DNA from: an uncultured Christensenella sp.
GTDB lineage: Bacteria; Bacillota; Clostridia; Christensenellales; Borkfalkiaceae
Assembly (NCBI GenBank): GCA_910583855.1
Contig: CAJTYL010000005.1
Location: 62,001 to 126,000 of the forward strand
Reading direction: 5' to 3'
DNA length: 64,000 bases
Shown here in pieces: positions 16,822 through 24,799 of the stretch (position 1 is its first letter; every line of letters starts with the position of its first letter). The notes under the pieces are model-generated. The model was given only the letters and a program-made list of their open reading frames with translations. It was not told the DNA's origin and made no database searches. The translations under genes were made by a program, and so were the position numbers.

Positions 16822-17984
16822 AAGTCATCAGATTTAACGAAGACGAGTATAATTACCCGTGCCTTTTGGTGCTGGGCTGTTTTGACGGATTGCATCTCGG
16901 TCATTCGGAACTACTGAAAAAAGCAAAGCTTCAAGCCAAGATTAACGGTCTTGATTTGGGCGTTATGATGTTCACGAACGGCAAAGAGGGTAAAGAAGGC
17001 AAGCAGCTTTACACCTTTGAAGAAAGAGTAAAATTTCTTGAAAGCTTTAGCGTGAAATTCGTTCTGAAAATCGACTACACTGATGAGTTCAAAAGAATCA
17101 AGCCCCTTGAATTTTTAAGCGTCCTCGAAGAGAAACTTAACGTCAAGGCATATATGAGCGGTAAGGACTTCCGTTTCGGCGAAGGCGCAAAAGGTAAATC
17201 TTCCACGTTAAAATCCTTTGCCGAAGACGAAGAGAACGGCGTTTGGTATATGTCCATCAAAGACTTTATGATTGACGACGAAAAGGTAAGCACTTCCCAC
17301 ATAAAAGAGCTTTTAAACGAAGGCAACGTAAAGAAAGCGGGGGAGCTTCTCGGCAGACATTATGCAATTTGCGGTGCGGTCACCCACGGCGCAGACAGAG
17401 GCGCGAAAGTCGTGGGTTTCCCCACGATGAATATAGCATATCCCGAAAACAAGCATGAAGTTAAAGAGGGCGTTTATAGCGTAAAGTGTTCAATAGGCGA
17501 GCGGATTTATTACGGTATTGCAAATTACGGCGGACGTCCTACGTTTGACGAACCGTCGCCTATTTTCGAGGTATACCTTGACGGGTTTGAAGGAACGAAT
17601 TACGACGAGATTATAGCGGTAGAGTTTATAGATTATATTAGAGAAATCCATAAATTCGACAGCGCTGAAAGTTTAAATGCACAGCTTACGGAAGACATAC
17701 TTCACGCAAGACGCGAAGCCGAGCTTGCCGCAGAATCGGAAGTTATCGACCCCGTTCCAGTTGCTTCACAGATACCCGTTGTTCAGGCATCGGTTGAATC
17801 AGCGCCTACGATGGGAGAACAGACTGCGGATGCGCCTGCATCTGAAATTGAAGAGCAGTCCGCGACCGAATCTATGCCCGTTTCGAATGCTACAGATGAA
17901 CCTGCTCCCGTGACGGAAGAGCAAGTCGCGACAGAGGAAGAGAAAGAAGAAGCGGCGACCACTGACGAGGCTGTAAGTGATTAA
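16815..17984 (+). CDS. ribF: RibF, bifunctional riboflavin kinase / FAD synthetase with a long acidic tail
   Basis: Makes FMN and FAD from riboflavin. The N-terminal nucleotidyltransferase domain has LGCFDGLHLGH and VSTSHIKELL; the kinase domain has RGAKVVGFPTMNIAYP, GVYSVKC and FIDYIREIHKFDS, ending near residue 295. The family normally stops near residue 310. Here about 85 more residues follow, rich in Glu, Ala, Pro, Thr and Ser, and probably disordered. Codon usage in the tail looks like the rest of the gene and there is no sign of frameshift. It overlaps truB and the next gene. Confidence 0.93.
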   Translation: MLEVIRFNEDEYNYPCLLVLGCFDGLHLGHSELLKKAKLQAKINGLDLGVMMFTNGKEGKEGKQLYTFEERVKFLESFSVKFVLKIDYTDEFKRIKPLEFLSVLEEKLNVKAYMSGKDFRFGEGAKGKSSTLKSFAEDEENGVWYMSIKDFMIDDEKVSTSHIKELLNEGNVKKAGELLGRHYAICGAVTHGADRGAKVVGFPTMNIAYPENKHEVKEGVYSVKCSIGERIYYGIANYGGRPTFDEPSPIFEVYLDGFEGTNYDEIIAVEFIDYIREIHKFDSAESLNAQLTEDILHARREAELAAESEVIDPVPVASQIPVVQASVESAPTMGEQTADAPASEIEEQSATESMPVSNATDEPAPVTEEQVATEEEKEEAATTDEAVSD

Positions 17985-18822
17985 ATTCGGACCGAGCGGC
18001 AACTGCGAAGCGTTTTACGCCGCAGGCTATAAACACAGTGAACAGTCCGCGAAATTCGTTAAGGATTTAGGTCTTGACTGCTTTGAGTATTCCTTCGGTA
18101 AAGGCGTTATGCTGTCCGAAGGTAAAGCAATAAGCATAGGTGAAGCCTTTAAAGAGCAAGGCGTTGAGATAAGCGCACATGCACCGTATTTTATCAATTT
18201 TGCCAATCCTGCGGACGAAGCGGCGCAAAAATCGTACGGCTACGTTATGCAAAGCGCAAAATTTATTAAAATTATGGGCGGTGAAAGGGTAGTTTTCCAC
18301 CCAGCAGCGCAGGGCAAAGCAACCCGTGAAGAAGCGGTTCGAAGAACTTCGGACAGGCTTAAAGTTCTGTGCGAATATATCTATCTGAACGGTTTTGAGG
18401 ATATTAAATTTTGCCCCGAAACCATGGGCAAGCTTGCGCAGATAGGTACGCTTGAAGAGATAGTTGAATTTTGCAAAATCGATAAATGCTTTCTTCCCGC
18501 AATTGATTTCGGACATATCAACGCGAGGGAACAAGGCAGTTTAAAGACCGTTTCAGATTATAAGTCGCGCCTTGAATATATGATTGCAGAGCTCGGTTTT
18601 GGCAGAGTTAAAAACTTCCACGTTCATTTTTCCAAGATAATGTACGGCGGCAAAGGGGAGATAAAGCACCTTACCTTTGAAGACGCCGAGTACGGTCCGG
18701 AATTTGAACCGCTGGCGGTAGCTTTAAAAGAGCTGAAATTAGAACCGTATATCGTCAGTGAAAGCGCAGGTACGCAAGCCGAAGATGCGCTCGCAATGAA
18801 ACGCATTTACGGGAATATTTAA
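17977..18822 (+). CDS. nfo: Nfo-like endonuclease IV (AP endonuclease, TIM barrel)
   Basis: Probable apurinic/apyrimidinic endonuclease. 281 residues starting at GTG 17977, inside the last codons of ribF (8-nt overlap). The metal-site pattern of the AP-endonuclease-2 family is visible in order: HAPYFINFA, VFHPAAQG, CPETMGK, DFGHINAR, FHVHFSKI and a C-terminal SESAG. It is the last gene of the run; an independent promoter for the next gene begins right after it. Confidence 0.85.
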   Translation: MIKFGPSGNCEAFYAAGYKHSEQSAKFVKDLGLDCFEYSFGKGVMLSEGKAISIGEAFKEQGVEISAHAPYFINFANPADEAAQKSYGYVMQSAKFIKIMGGERVVFHPAAQGKATREEAVRRTSDRLKVLCEYIYLNGFEDIKFCPETMGKLAQIGTLEEIVEFCKIDKCFLPAIDFGHINAREQGSLKTVSDYKSRLEYMIAELGFGRVKNFHVHFSKIMYGGKGEIKHLTFEDAEYGPEFEPLAVALKELKLEPYIVSESAGTQAEDALAMKRIYGNI

Positions 18823-18829
18823 AGTAAAG

Positions 18830-18858
18830 TTGACACTGACTTGTATTTTTGGTAAAAT
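18830..18858 (+). promoter_or_regulatory. Promoter placing the peptidase mRNA start at or next to its ATG
   Basis: TTGACA 18830-18835, a 17-nt spacer and TAAAAT 18853-18858. The -10 box ends 6 nt before the ATG at 18865, so the transcript should start at or within about a base of the ATG: a leaderless mRNA. Confidence 0.75.
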
Positions 18859-18864
18859 AAGGGT

Positions 18865-19914
18865 ATGAAAATAACCAACGCACTAAAAATTTTCAGCGCG
18901 GTAGGCGCGCAAGCGGTTTTAACCGAACAACCCGATTTAAGGCAATATCTCACCGGTTTGCAAACGTCCTTCGGATACGTACTTAGCGATAATTGCGGCA
19001 ATACCTTTTATACCGATACACGATATTTAGAGGCGGCAACCGCCGCGCTTAAAGGTACGGATATTCAGGTAAAACAATTTCAAGGTCCGCTTGAAAATCT
19101 GTTAAAAGGCTATAAGGAAGTTGCGGTCTCACTTTCAAGGACGAGCTATCCCGAATACAAGCGCCTTGAAAATTTGGGATTGAAAATTGTTGACAGCGAA
19201 AAAGCGTTTATCGAAGCAATGTCTGTAAAACAGCAATATGAGCTGGATTTAATCAAGAAAGCGTGTGAAATAGCTGATAAAGCGTTCACGGCGCTTCTTG
19301 ACAGAATTAAAGAGGGTATGAGCGAGAATGAAGTCGCTGCGGAGCTTGAATATCTTATGCGCAAGCTCGGCGCAAGCGGTACGAGCTTCGATACTATAGT
19401 TGCCTTCGGTAAAAATTCAAGCGTTCCCCACCACGAAACGGGGAATACGCAGCTCACGTTCGGAGACGTTATCCTTATTGATTTCGGTTGCAAGGTCGGC
19501 GGGTACTGTTCGGACTGTACGCGCACGGTCCTGTTCGGCAACGACAACAAGCACGGCGAATTTATAAAAGTTTACGACCGCGTTTTAAAGGCGCATATGC
19601 TCGTCAAAGAAAACGTTACCGACGGCATGACAGGCAAAGAGGGCGACGCGTTTGCGCGCGGTTATCTCAAAAAATACGGTTTGGACAAGTATTTCACTCA
19701 TTCTTTGGGGCACGGTATAGGTATAAATGTTCACGAGCATCCCTATCTTTCACCCAAAAGCGAACATGTTCTTAAAAACGGAATGGTATTTTCGGACGAA
19801 CCCGGAGTATATTTCGAGGGCGATTTCGGAATAAGAATAGAGGATACCGTAACTTTAAAAGACGGAAAAGTCTTAAGCTTAACCAATACGGATAAAAGTT
19901 TAACTATTATATAA
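18865..19914 (+). CDS. M24-family Xaa-Pro aminopeptidase/dipeptidase
   Basis: Metallopeptidase removing residues next to proline. 349 residues: a creatinase-type N-terminal domain (1-120) and a pita-bread catalytic domain. Metal ligands are seen at D206 and D217 (LIDFGCKVGGYCSD), H283 (HSLGHGIG), E312 (SDEPGVYF) and the glutamate of IRIEDTV. It has its own promoter with no room for an SD. efp lies 33 nt downstream, the classic peptidase-efp pair. Confidence 0.94.
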   Translation: MKITNALKIFSAVGAQAVLTEQPDLRQYLTGLQTSFGYVLSDNCGNTFYTDTRYLEAATAALKGTDIQVKQFQGPLENLLKGYKEVAVSLSRTSYPEYKRLENLGLKIVDSEKAFIEAMSVKQQYELDLIKKACEIADKAFTALLDRIKEGMSENEVAAELEYLMRKLGASGTSFDTIVAFGKNSSVPHHETGNTQLTFGDVILIDFGCKVGGYCSDCTRTVLFGNDNKHGEFIKVYDRVLKAHMLVKENVTDGMTGKEGDAFARGYLKKYGLDKYFTHSLGHGIGINVHEHPYLSPKSEHVLKNGMVFSDEPGVYFEGDFGIRIEDTVTLKDGKVLSLTNTDKSLTII

Positions 19915-19947
19915 GTATATAAGTCAAAAATTAAGGAGAATATATTT

Positions 19948-20523
19948 ATGGCATCAATTTTAGCAGGCGACATCAGAAAGGGTTCTACGTTTGAGTATAA
20001 CGGCAAGGGTGTTTATACCGTAACGGAGTTCCAGCACGTTAAACCTGGCAAAGGCGCGGCTTTCGTAAGGGCTACGATTAAAAACGTAGTTACGGGTCAG
20101 GTTCTTTCGGATATAACTTTCAACCCCACCGCAAAGCTTGAAACCGCACAGGTTGAAACGAGAAAGATGTCCTATTCTTATACCGACGGCGAGTTCTATT
20201 ACTTCATGGACCCCGACACCTTCGATATGATTACTTTGAACCTTTCACAGGTTGAGGACGCGCTCAAATACATCAAGGAGAACGACGTGGTAACCGTTAA
20301 GTCTTTGAACGGCAATGCATTCTCGGTTGAACCCGAAAACTTCGTAGAACTCAGAATTACCGAGTGCGAACCGGGTGTTAAGGGCAACACCGCAACCAAC
20401 GCAATGAAGAATGCAGTGGTTGAAACGGGCGCAACCGTTCAAGTTCCTATGTTCGTTGAAGAGGGCGAGGTTATAAGAATCGACACCCGTACCGGCGAAT
20501 ATATGTCGAGAGTAGGAAAATAA
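19948..20523 (+). CDS. efp: EF-P, elongation factor P
   Basis: Relieves ribosome stalling at polyproline. 191 residues; a KOW-like N-terminal domain and two OB domains. The exposed loop reads KPGKGAAF, with lysine in the usually modified position. The C-terminal signature VIRIDTRTGEYMSRV is present. AAGGAG lies 10 bases before the ATG. The stop overlaps dtd by one base. Confidence 0.97.
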   Translation: MASILAGDIRKGSTFEYNGKGVYTVTEFQHVKPGKGAAFVRATIKNVVTGQVLSDITFNPTAKLETAQVETRKMSYSYTDGEFYYFMDPDTFDMITLNLSQVEDALKYIKENDVVTVKSLNGNAFSVEPENFVELRITECEPGVKGNTATNAMKNAVVETGATVQVPMFVEEGEVIRIDTRTGEYMSRVGK

Positions 20524-20960
20524 TGCGTGCCGTAATCCAGCGGGTTAGAAAAACTACGCTGTCAGTTGACGGTATTCAAATTTCCGAAATTCCGTTCGGG
20601 CTTGTCGTTTATCTCGGCGTAAAGGTTGGCGATACGGAAAAAAACGCACAGGCAATGGCTAAAAAGATAGCAGCGCTGCGCATTTTTGAAGACGGCAACG
20701 GTAAAATGAATTTATCTGTAAAGGAAGTATACGGGGAAATTTTACTCGTTTCTCAGTTTACTCTTTTAGGCGATTGCTCTCACGGCAACCGTCCTAGTTT
20801 TGTCGAGGCAGAACGCCCCGAAAGAGCAAACTCGTTGTACGAATATACGGCAACGCTTTTGCGTGAATGCGGGATTGCGGTAAAGCAAGGCGTGTTCGGC
20901 GCCGATATGAAAATTCAGCAATTCAATGACGGTCCTGTAACGATAATTTACGAAACTTAA
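20523..20960 (+). CDS. dtd: Dtd, D-aminoacyl-tRNA deacylase
   Basis: Removes D-amino acids and misacylated glycine from tRNA. 145 residues. The family motifs are SQFTLLGD (usually SQFTLYAD) and the C-terminal NDGPVTI, a variant of the cross-subunit NxGPVT motif. The start overlaps the efp stop (TAATG). A terminator follows. Confidence 0.95.
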   Translation: MRAVIQRVRKTTLSVDGIQISEIPFGLVVYLGVKVGDTEKNAQAMAKKIAALRIFEDGNGKMNLSVKEVYGEILLVSQFTLLGDCSHGNRPSFVEAERPERANSLYEYTATLLRECGIAVKQGVFGADMKIQQFNDGPVTIIYET

Positions 20961-20965
20961 AAAAT

Positions 20966-20998
20966 ATAGGGCGAATAATTTCGCCCTATTTAATTTAT
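20966..20998 (+). terminator. Intrinsic terminator after dtd
   Basis: A 10-bp stem ATAGGGCGAA / TTCGCCCTAT with loop TAAT, followed by a T-rich tail. Confidence 0.75.
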
Positions 20999-21002
20999 TG
21001 AA

Positions 21003-21536
21003 ATGAACTTTTTTAAACATTTAAAAACGGTAATCCGACACAGGCGCGCCGTAAGAAAGCTTTGTTTTAAATGCGGGCTTATCCGCCAAGGTCTCACACA
21101 CGACTTGTCAAAATTCAGCCGAGCGGAATTTAAAGCGGGAGTAAAATATTATCAGGGCAACCGTAGCCCCCAAGCGAAGGAGAGGGAAGTTTTAGGCTTT
21201 TCCGCCGCGTGGCTACACCATAAAGGAAGAAACAAACACCACGCAGAATACTGGACTGACAGCGGAGGTGTGGGAGCAATGAGCCCTGTAGTAATGCCTG
21301 CAAAATACTTTGCCGAAATGGTTTGCGACAGAATTGCTGCAAGTAAAATTTATAAAGGCAAAAATTATAACGACGGTTGCCCATTGGAGTATTTTCACTG
21401 TCGGCGTGACAGCGTGGTTATGCACCCTGCCACCGCCGAAAGACTTAAATATTTTCTGATGATGCTAAAAGATGAGGGCGAGGAAAAGACGTTAAAAGAA
21501 CTTAAAAAATTTGTAAAAGAAAATAATAAGAAATAG
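21003..21536 (+). CDS. DUF5662-like protein of unknown function
   Basis: 177 residues, recognised as resembling the DUF5662 family of Firmicutes. Conserved-looking segments are LTHDLSKFSRAEF, WLHHKGRNKHHAEYW and MPAKYFAEMVCDRIAASKIYKGK. The His/Asp spacing suggests a metal-dependent HD-like fold, but that is inference. No signal peptide or membrane segment. It begins just after the dtd terminator without a convincing SD and ends at a bidirectional terminator. Confidence 0.75.
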   Translation: MNFFKHLKTVIRHRRAVRKLCFKCGLIRQGLTHDLSKFSRAEFKAGVKYYQGNRSPQAKEREVLGFSAAWLHHKGRNKHHAEYWTDSGGVGAMSPVVMPAKYFAEMVCDRIAASKIYKGKNYNDGCPLEYFHCRRDSVVMHPATAERLKYFLMMLKDEGEEKTLKELKKFVKENNKK

Positions 21537-21574
21537 TATAAAGACGCGCGGTAATTTTGCCGCGCGTCTTTATA
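21537..21574. terminator. Bidirectional terminator
   Basis: A perfect 15-bp stem, 21537-21551 with 21560-21574, ending in A-rich/T-rich arms, placed between convergent genes. Confidence 0.85.
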
Positions 21575-21612
21575 ACTTAATTATTCTCGACTGTAACGAA
21601 TTAAGGAAACCT

Positions 21613-22866
21613 TTATTTTGTTCTTGCAACGTACACGTTATCGGATTTGCGGTTTCTCAGCTCTTTTACAGGGTGTTCCTTATCCTGATAGCGGTAGTCC
21701 TGCCCAAGTCTTTCGATTGCCTTTTGTATAACGAGGTGCGAAGGGTTCCTGTCGGGGTCGCCTGACATAAAGTTCTGATAATCGAAATATCTGTGTTCGT
21801 CAGGCAACTTCTTAACTTCTTTATAACCGTCAACTTTTACCGTGTTGTCTGCGGTGAGATTGATGGTTTCCGCAAGCACCTTTCTTATATATTCCTTGTT
21901 GCCGCCGAGCTTTAAAAGTTGAGGAAATTCGCCCGTGCCGCATACGCTTTCAAAAGTTTTATTCTCATACTTTTTCAAAAGCTTTGCCGCAGTCTTTAAG
22001 TGCGAAACTTCCATTTTGAAGTGCTCCGCCCAAATCTTCTTTATATAGTCCACGCTTTCGTCCTGCATAGCGGAGTAGTACAGCCAACACTCGCAGTATT
22101 CATGCATAACCCACTGTTCCAGCCAGGAAAGATTAGGGTCCTTCAAACTTTCATATTGGGAAACATGCGCTTCTTCAATCATAGCTATTTCCGCATAAAG
22201 CTTTCTGCCCAAATCGTTCTTGTACCACTGCGCAATGTTCATATAATAGTTCATTGTTTGCTGCTCGGCAGCCGTTATAGTGCTTGCAACCAGCTTTGAA
22301 TAAAGGTCAGCCTTTTCTGCAACCATATGCTTTTTTATGTCGTCCGCAGGGTAGCGGTGTTCGGCAACGGTGGGGCGTCCGGGCATAATTTCGGTATACT
22401 TGCCAACGAGCGTATCCGCGTCCTCACCCTTGTCGGTTTTAAGAAGATTTGCAAAGCGGTAAAGGTGGTCGAAGTCTTCCAAAAGCGCAAAGTTCAACGC
22501 TTTTATGTTCGTTTCATCCTTATCGTGACGGGCAAGTACGGCGGTTAAGTCTATTGCAAGCTGTTCATACGCGATAGTCGTTTCAAGAATGCTTTCGTTA
22601 ATGGGCTTTAAACAGCTTATACGCTTTTGCTGTTGCTGTTCCTGTCTGCGAACGACTGCAAGCGCAGAAAGAATTTCAGGCTCGTCGCAGTGCCTTGCAA
22701 ACTGATGCATAAACCACGCCGATTCAAATTCAGTGCCGTTCATAAGGATAACGCGAGTTTTTGTGTAGGGGGAAGTCTTAAGCTTGTTATAGCTTTTGGG
22801 ATACATTTTTTTCAAAGGTAGAAAGTTGTTTTCAAGTGATTTTGATTTTTCTTTAATAGGGTTCAT
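21613..22866 (-). CDS. Ferritin-like (four-helix) protein, possibly with two di-metal centres; function unknown
   Basis: 417 residues from the ATG at 22866, chosen because GGAGG lies five bases upstream; an upstream ATG adds nine residues before this SD. The sequence is almost entirely helical with ferritin/rubrerythrin-like clusters: YEQLAIDLTAVLARHD and LLEDFDHLYRFANLL in the first half; MIEEAHVSQYES, HEYCECWLYY and FKMEVSHLKTAAKLL in the second. These look like E...ExxH metal ligands, hence a probable duplicated di-iron fold. No rubredoxin cysteines or signal peptide. I do not recognise a named family. It stands alone between a terminator and a lipoprotein gene. Confidence 0.7.
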   Translation of the reverse strand: MNPIKEKSKSLENNFLPLKKMYPKSYNKLKTSPYTKTRVILMNGTEFESAWFMHQFARHCDEPEILSALAVVRRQEQQQQKRISCLKPINESILETTIAYEQLAIDLTAVLARHDKDETNIKALNFALLEDFDHLYRFANLLKTDKGEDADTLVGKYTEIMPGRPTVAEHRYPADDIKKHMVAEKADLYSKLVASTITAAEQQTMNYYMNIAQWYKNDLGRKLYAEIAMIEEAHVSQYESLKDPNLSWLEQWVMHEYCECWLYYSAMQDESVDYIKKIWAEHFKMEVSHLKTAAKLLKKYENKTFESVCGTGEFPQLLKLGGNKEYIRKVLAETINLTADNTVKVDGYKEVKKLPDEHRYFDYQNFMSGDPDRNPSHLVIQKAIERLGQDYRYQDKEHPVKELRNRKSDNVYVARTK

Positions 22867-22933
22867 AATATCCTCCGAAAAGGTTTTTCCCATTTAAGAA
22901 AATTTTTAAACAAAATAAAAAGATTTCCGCAGA

Positions 22934-23476
22934 TTACTGCGGAAATCTTGCCGAACGTATTTTCGTCCAATTATAAATAACGTATAAATCTTTACCTTGA
23001 TTGCCGTACGAATAAGAAATAGCTCCACCGTCATAGTCGCTACTTTGATTACTAGTGGGCGGTTCAACTATATATCCGCTATCCTCGCCGTCAATTAGTA
23101 ATTTATAACCGTAATAGCCCTCGTCGCGCGGTACAAGCGAATAATTATATTCTGTTACAGAGTCGGCATTGACTGAAATTTTTAATCCTGCGGGAGTAAG
23201 GGTATGGTTTATCGAACCGTGAACCGTCATTTTGCCGTTTTTAAGTTCTATATAAAACTTGGAAAAATCAACTTCCCCGCCGACGACGTTGGGGTAAAGC
23301 CCCGTATCTTCGTCTTTCTTATCGAACACGCACATCGGATACCCGGGTAATTGACCCGTTCCGTCGTGGAAGTAATAAATACCTTCGCACGCTTTTTTAT
23401 CGTCGTTGCAGCCTGTGAAAGCGAAAATACATACGCAAGATATTACGGCAAGAACAAAAGACAATAATTTTTTCAT
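22934..23476 (-). CDS. Small lipoprotein of unknown function
   Basis: 180 residues. An N-terminal MKK, hydrophobic core and FTGC lipobox (Cys23) indicate membrane anchoring. The remainder looks beta-rich with many Tyr, Gly and Asp residues; no domain recognised. AAGGAG precedes the ATG. Confidence 0.7.
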   Translation of the reverse strand: MKKLLSFVLAVISCVCIFAFTGCNDDKKACEGIYYFHDGTGQLPGYPMCVFDKKDEDTGLYPNVVGGEVDFSKFYIELKNGKMTVHGSINHTLTPAGLKISVNADSVTEYNYSLVPRDEGYYGYKLLIDGEDSGYIVEPPTSNQSSDYDGGAISYSYGNQGKDLYVIYNWTKIRSARFPQ

Positions 23477-23500
23477 AACTTTATCTCCTTATAAAATTTA

Positions 23501-23544
23501 TGCCGTTCATTGAACGGCATAAAAGTGGAGCAGGTGACGGGAGT
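23501..23544 (-). pseudogene. 3'-end fragment of tRNA-Gly plus its downstream hairpin (copy of 23629-23672)
   Basis: 44 nt matching 23629-23672 at 42 positions. It holds the last 18 or so bases of the tRNA-Gly including CCA (minus strand) and the perfect hairpin GCCGTTC/GAACGGC that follows. No 5' part of the tRNA exists here; a GC-rich segment takes its place (23545-23615). Confidence 0.7.
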
Positions 23545-23615
23545 TTGTCGTTTCCCTTCGGGAGCCTCGGCAAAGCGTCGCTACGCTCGCGCGAACCCTG
23601 TGGGTCCTCCTCCCG
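23545..23615. repeat. GC-rich, internally palindromic segment joined to the tRNA fragment
   Basis: About 70 nt with short inverted repeats (for example around GCGTCGCTACGCTCGC) inserted between two copies of the tRNA-Gly 3' end. Similar short GC-rich stretches occur at 39597-39640 (beside a tRNA-Ser fragment) and near 59135-59170. Confidence 0.35.
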
Positions 23616-23653
23616 TAAATAAATATGTTGCCGCTCATAGAACGGCATAAAAG

Positions 23654-23728
23654 TGGAGCAGGTGACGGGAGTCGGACCCGCCGAAATCAGCTTGGGAAGC
23701 TGACGCCATACCGCTAGGCGACACCTGC
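23654..23728 (-). tRNA. tRNA-Gly (anticodon CCC)
   Basis: A complete cloverleaf reads on the minus strand: acceptor GCAGGTG/CACCTGC, anticodon stem TCAGC/GCTGA with loop TTCCCAA, T arm GCGGG/CCCGT, encoded CCA. A hairpin follows. Confidence 0.92.
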
Positions 23729-23749
23729 AAAAATATATTGAATTGTAAC

Positions 23750-23845
23750 CCGAGGTGACGGTAGTACCGTGTTGCACACGGTGGCATATGCACGACCCGC
23801 CGAAACAACCTTGAAGAAGTTACGCCGTATCATTAGCGACACCTG
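23750..23845 (-). pseudogene. Degenerate tRNA-Gly-like sequence with an inserted hairpin in the T arm
   Basis: Reading on the minus strand, the first 30 or so bases match the neighbouring tRNA-Gly (GCAGGTGTCGC). The anticodon arm is altered (loop TCTTCAA, no U33), the T arm carries an extra 7-bp hairpin ACCGTGT/ACACGGT, and the two outermost acceptor pairs are lost. Looks like a tRNA pseudogene. Confidence 0.65.
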
Positions 23846-23953
23846 CAAAATTTTAACAAAACAAATATATCATATCGGTATTTTAAAGTCAAATAAAAAT
23901 TTTAGCAAAAAAAGAAATAAACCGAGGAACGACAAAAGCCGTTTCTCGGTTTA

Positions 23954-24030
23954 TGGTTGAGGCGACGGGACTTGAACCCACGACCTTCTGGTCCCTAACC
24001 AGACGCGCTACCAAACTGCGCTACGCCTCA
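23954..24030 (-). tRNA. tRNA-Pro (anticodon AGG)
   Basis: 77 nt on the minus strand with encoded CCA. Perfect 7-bp acceptor TGAGGCG/CGCCTCA, D arm with GTTTGGTA, anticodon stem TCTGG/CCAGA and loop TTAGGGA (A34 G35 G36, G37). The T stem has two wobble pairs. The body and G37 resemble other clostridial tRNA-Pro; A34 is uncommon. Confidence 0.88.
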
Positions 24031-24070
24031 ATATTTAAATATAAGTACTTATCATTCTAGCAGCATATTC

Positions 24071-24098
24071 ATTATACCGAAAACGTAAAAAAAAGCAA
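24071..24098 (-). promoter_or_regulatory. Promoter of the tRNA-Pro gene
   Basis: Minus strand: TTGCTT (24093-24098), a 16-nt spacer, TATAAT (24071-24076). Confidence 0.6.
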
Positions 24099-24151
24099 CT
24101 GTTTTTAGGGCTTAAATAAATTTTAAATTATAAAATTTCAATATTTCTTAT

Positions 24152-24181
24152 TTTACAAACGCTTGCGCAGTATGATATAAT
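24152..24181 (+). promoter_or_regulatory. Promoter directly abutting mntP (leaderless)
   Basis: TTTACA 24152-24157, an 18-nt spacer, and an extended -10 TG-A-TATAAT ending at 24181. The second ATG (24188) lies exactly 6 nt after the -10 box; the first ATG (24182) touches it and would precede transcription. Confidence 0.7.
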
Positions 24182-24187
24182 ATGTTT

Positions 24188-24799
24188 ATGTTTTGGGGCA
24201 TAATAGCATCAGTAATTTTATCTGGCGTATCCCTTGCCATGGACGCGTTTGCCGTTTCTATATGCGACGGTATGGTTTATAGAAATCTTACTAAGGGAAA
24301 AGCCGTAGTTATGCCAACAGTGTTCGGTATTTTTCAAGCTGTGATGCCGATAATCGGTTTCTATATATGTATGGCGTTTAGTCGAATTGACGCTTTCGAT
24401 GCGGTTGATCACTGGATAGCGTTTGCGCTACTTTTCATTATCGGCGGAAAGATGATTTACGACGGAATAAAAGAACTCCGAGCAAAGGAAGAGGAGCTTA
24501 AACCCAAACAGTTCTCTTTGCCCGAAGTTTTGGTTCAAGGCGTTGCGACGAGCATTGACGCGCTTTTCGTCGGCTTCAGCCTTAACGCTATGCTTACGGG
24601 CATAAACAATGTGCAGGCGTGGGCGTGGATAAGCGTAGGCATAATCGGCGTAATCACGTTTATAATTTCTCTCGTCGGCGTAATAATCGGCGTGAAGGTG
24701 GGGCAGCTTTTCCGCAAAAAGGCAAGCATTGCCGAAATTATCGGCGGACTGGTTCTTATCGGGATAGCCCTTAAAATTCTTATCGAAGGCTTGCTGTAA
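24188..24799 (+). CDS. mntP: MntP, manganese efflux pump
   Basis: Exports Mn(II) across the membrane. 203 residues, six predicted membrane helices in two repeats. Each repeat carries the family's aspartate motif: SLAMDAFAVSI near residue 18 and ATSIDALFVGFSL in the second half. The start at ATG 24188 is favoured over 24182 because the promoter's -10 box ends at 24181. No Mn riboswitch (yybP-ykoY) can fit upstream. Its 3' end overlaps the convergent murG-like gene by 20 nt. Confidence 0.92.
   Translation: MFWGIIASVILSGVSLAMDAFAVSICDGMVYRNLTKGKAVVMPTVFGIFQAVMPIIGFYICMAFSRIDAFDAVDHWIAFALLFIIGGKMIYDGIKELRAKEEELKPKQFSLPEVLVQGVATSIDALFVGFSLNAMLTGINNVQAWAWISVGIIGVITFIISLVGVIIGVKVGQLFRKKASIAEIIGGLVLIGIALKILIEGLL

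Noticed and set aside
24100..24187. Mn-sensing (yybP-ykoY) riboswitch upstream of mntP
   Set aside because: The promoter abuts the start codon, leaving no transcribed leader.
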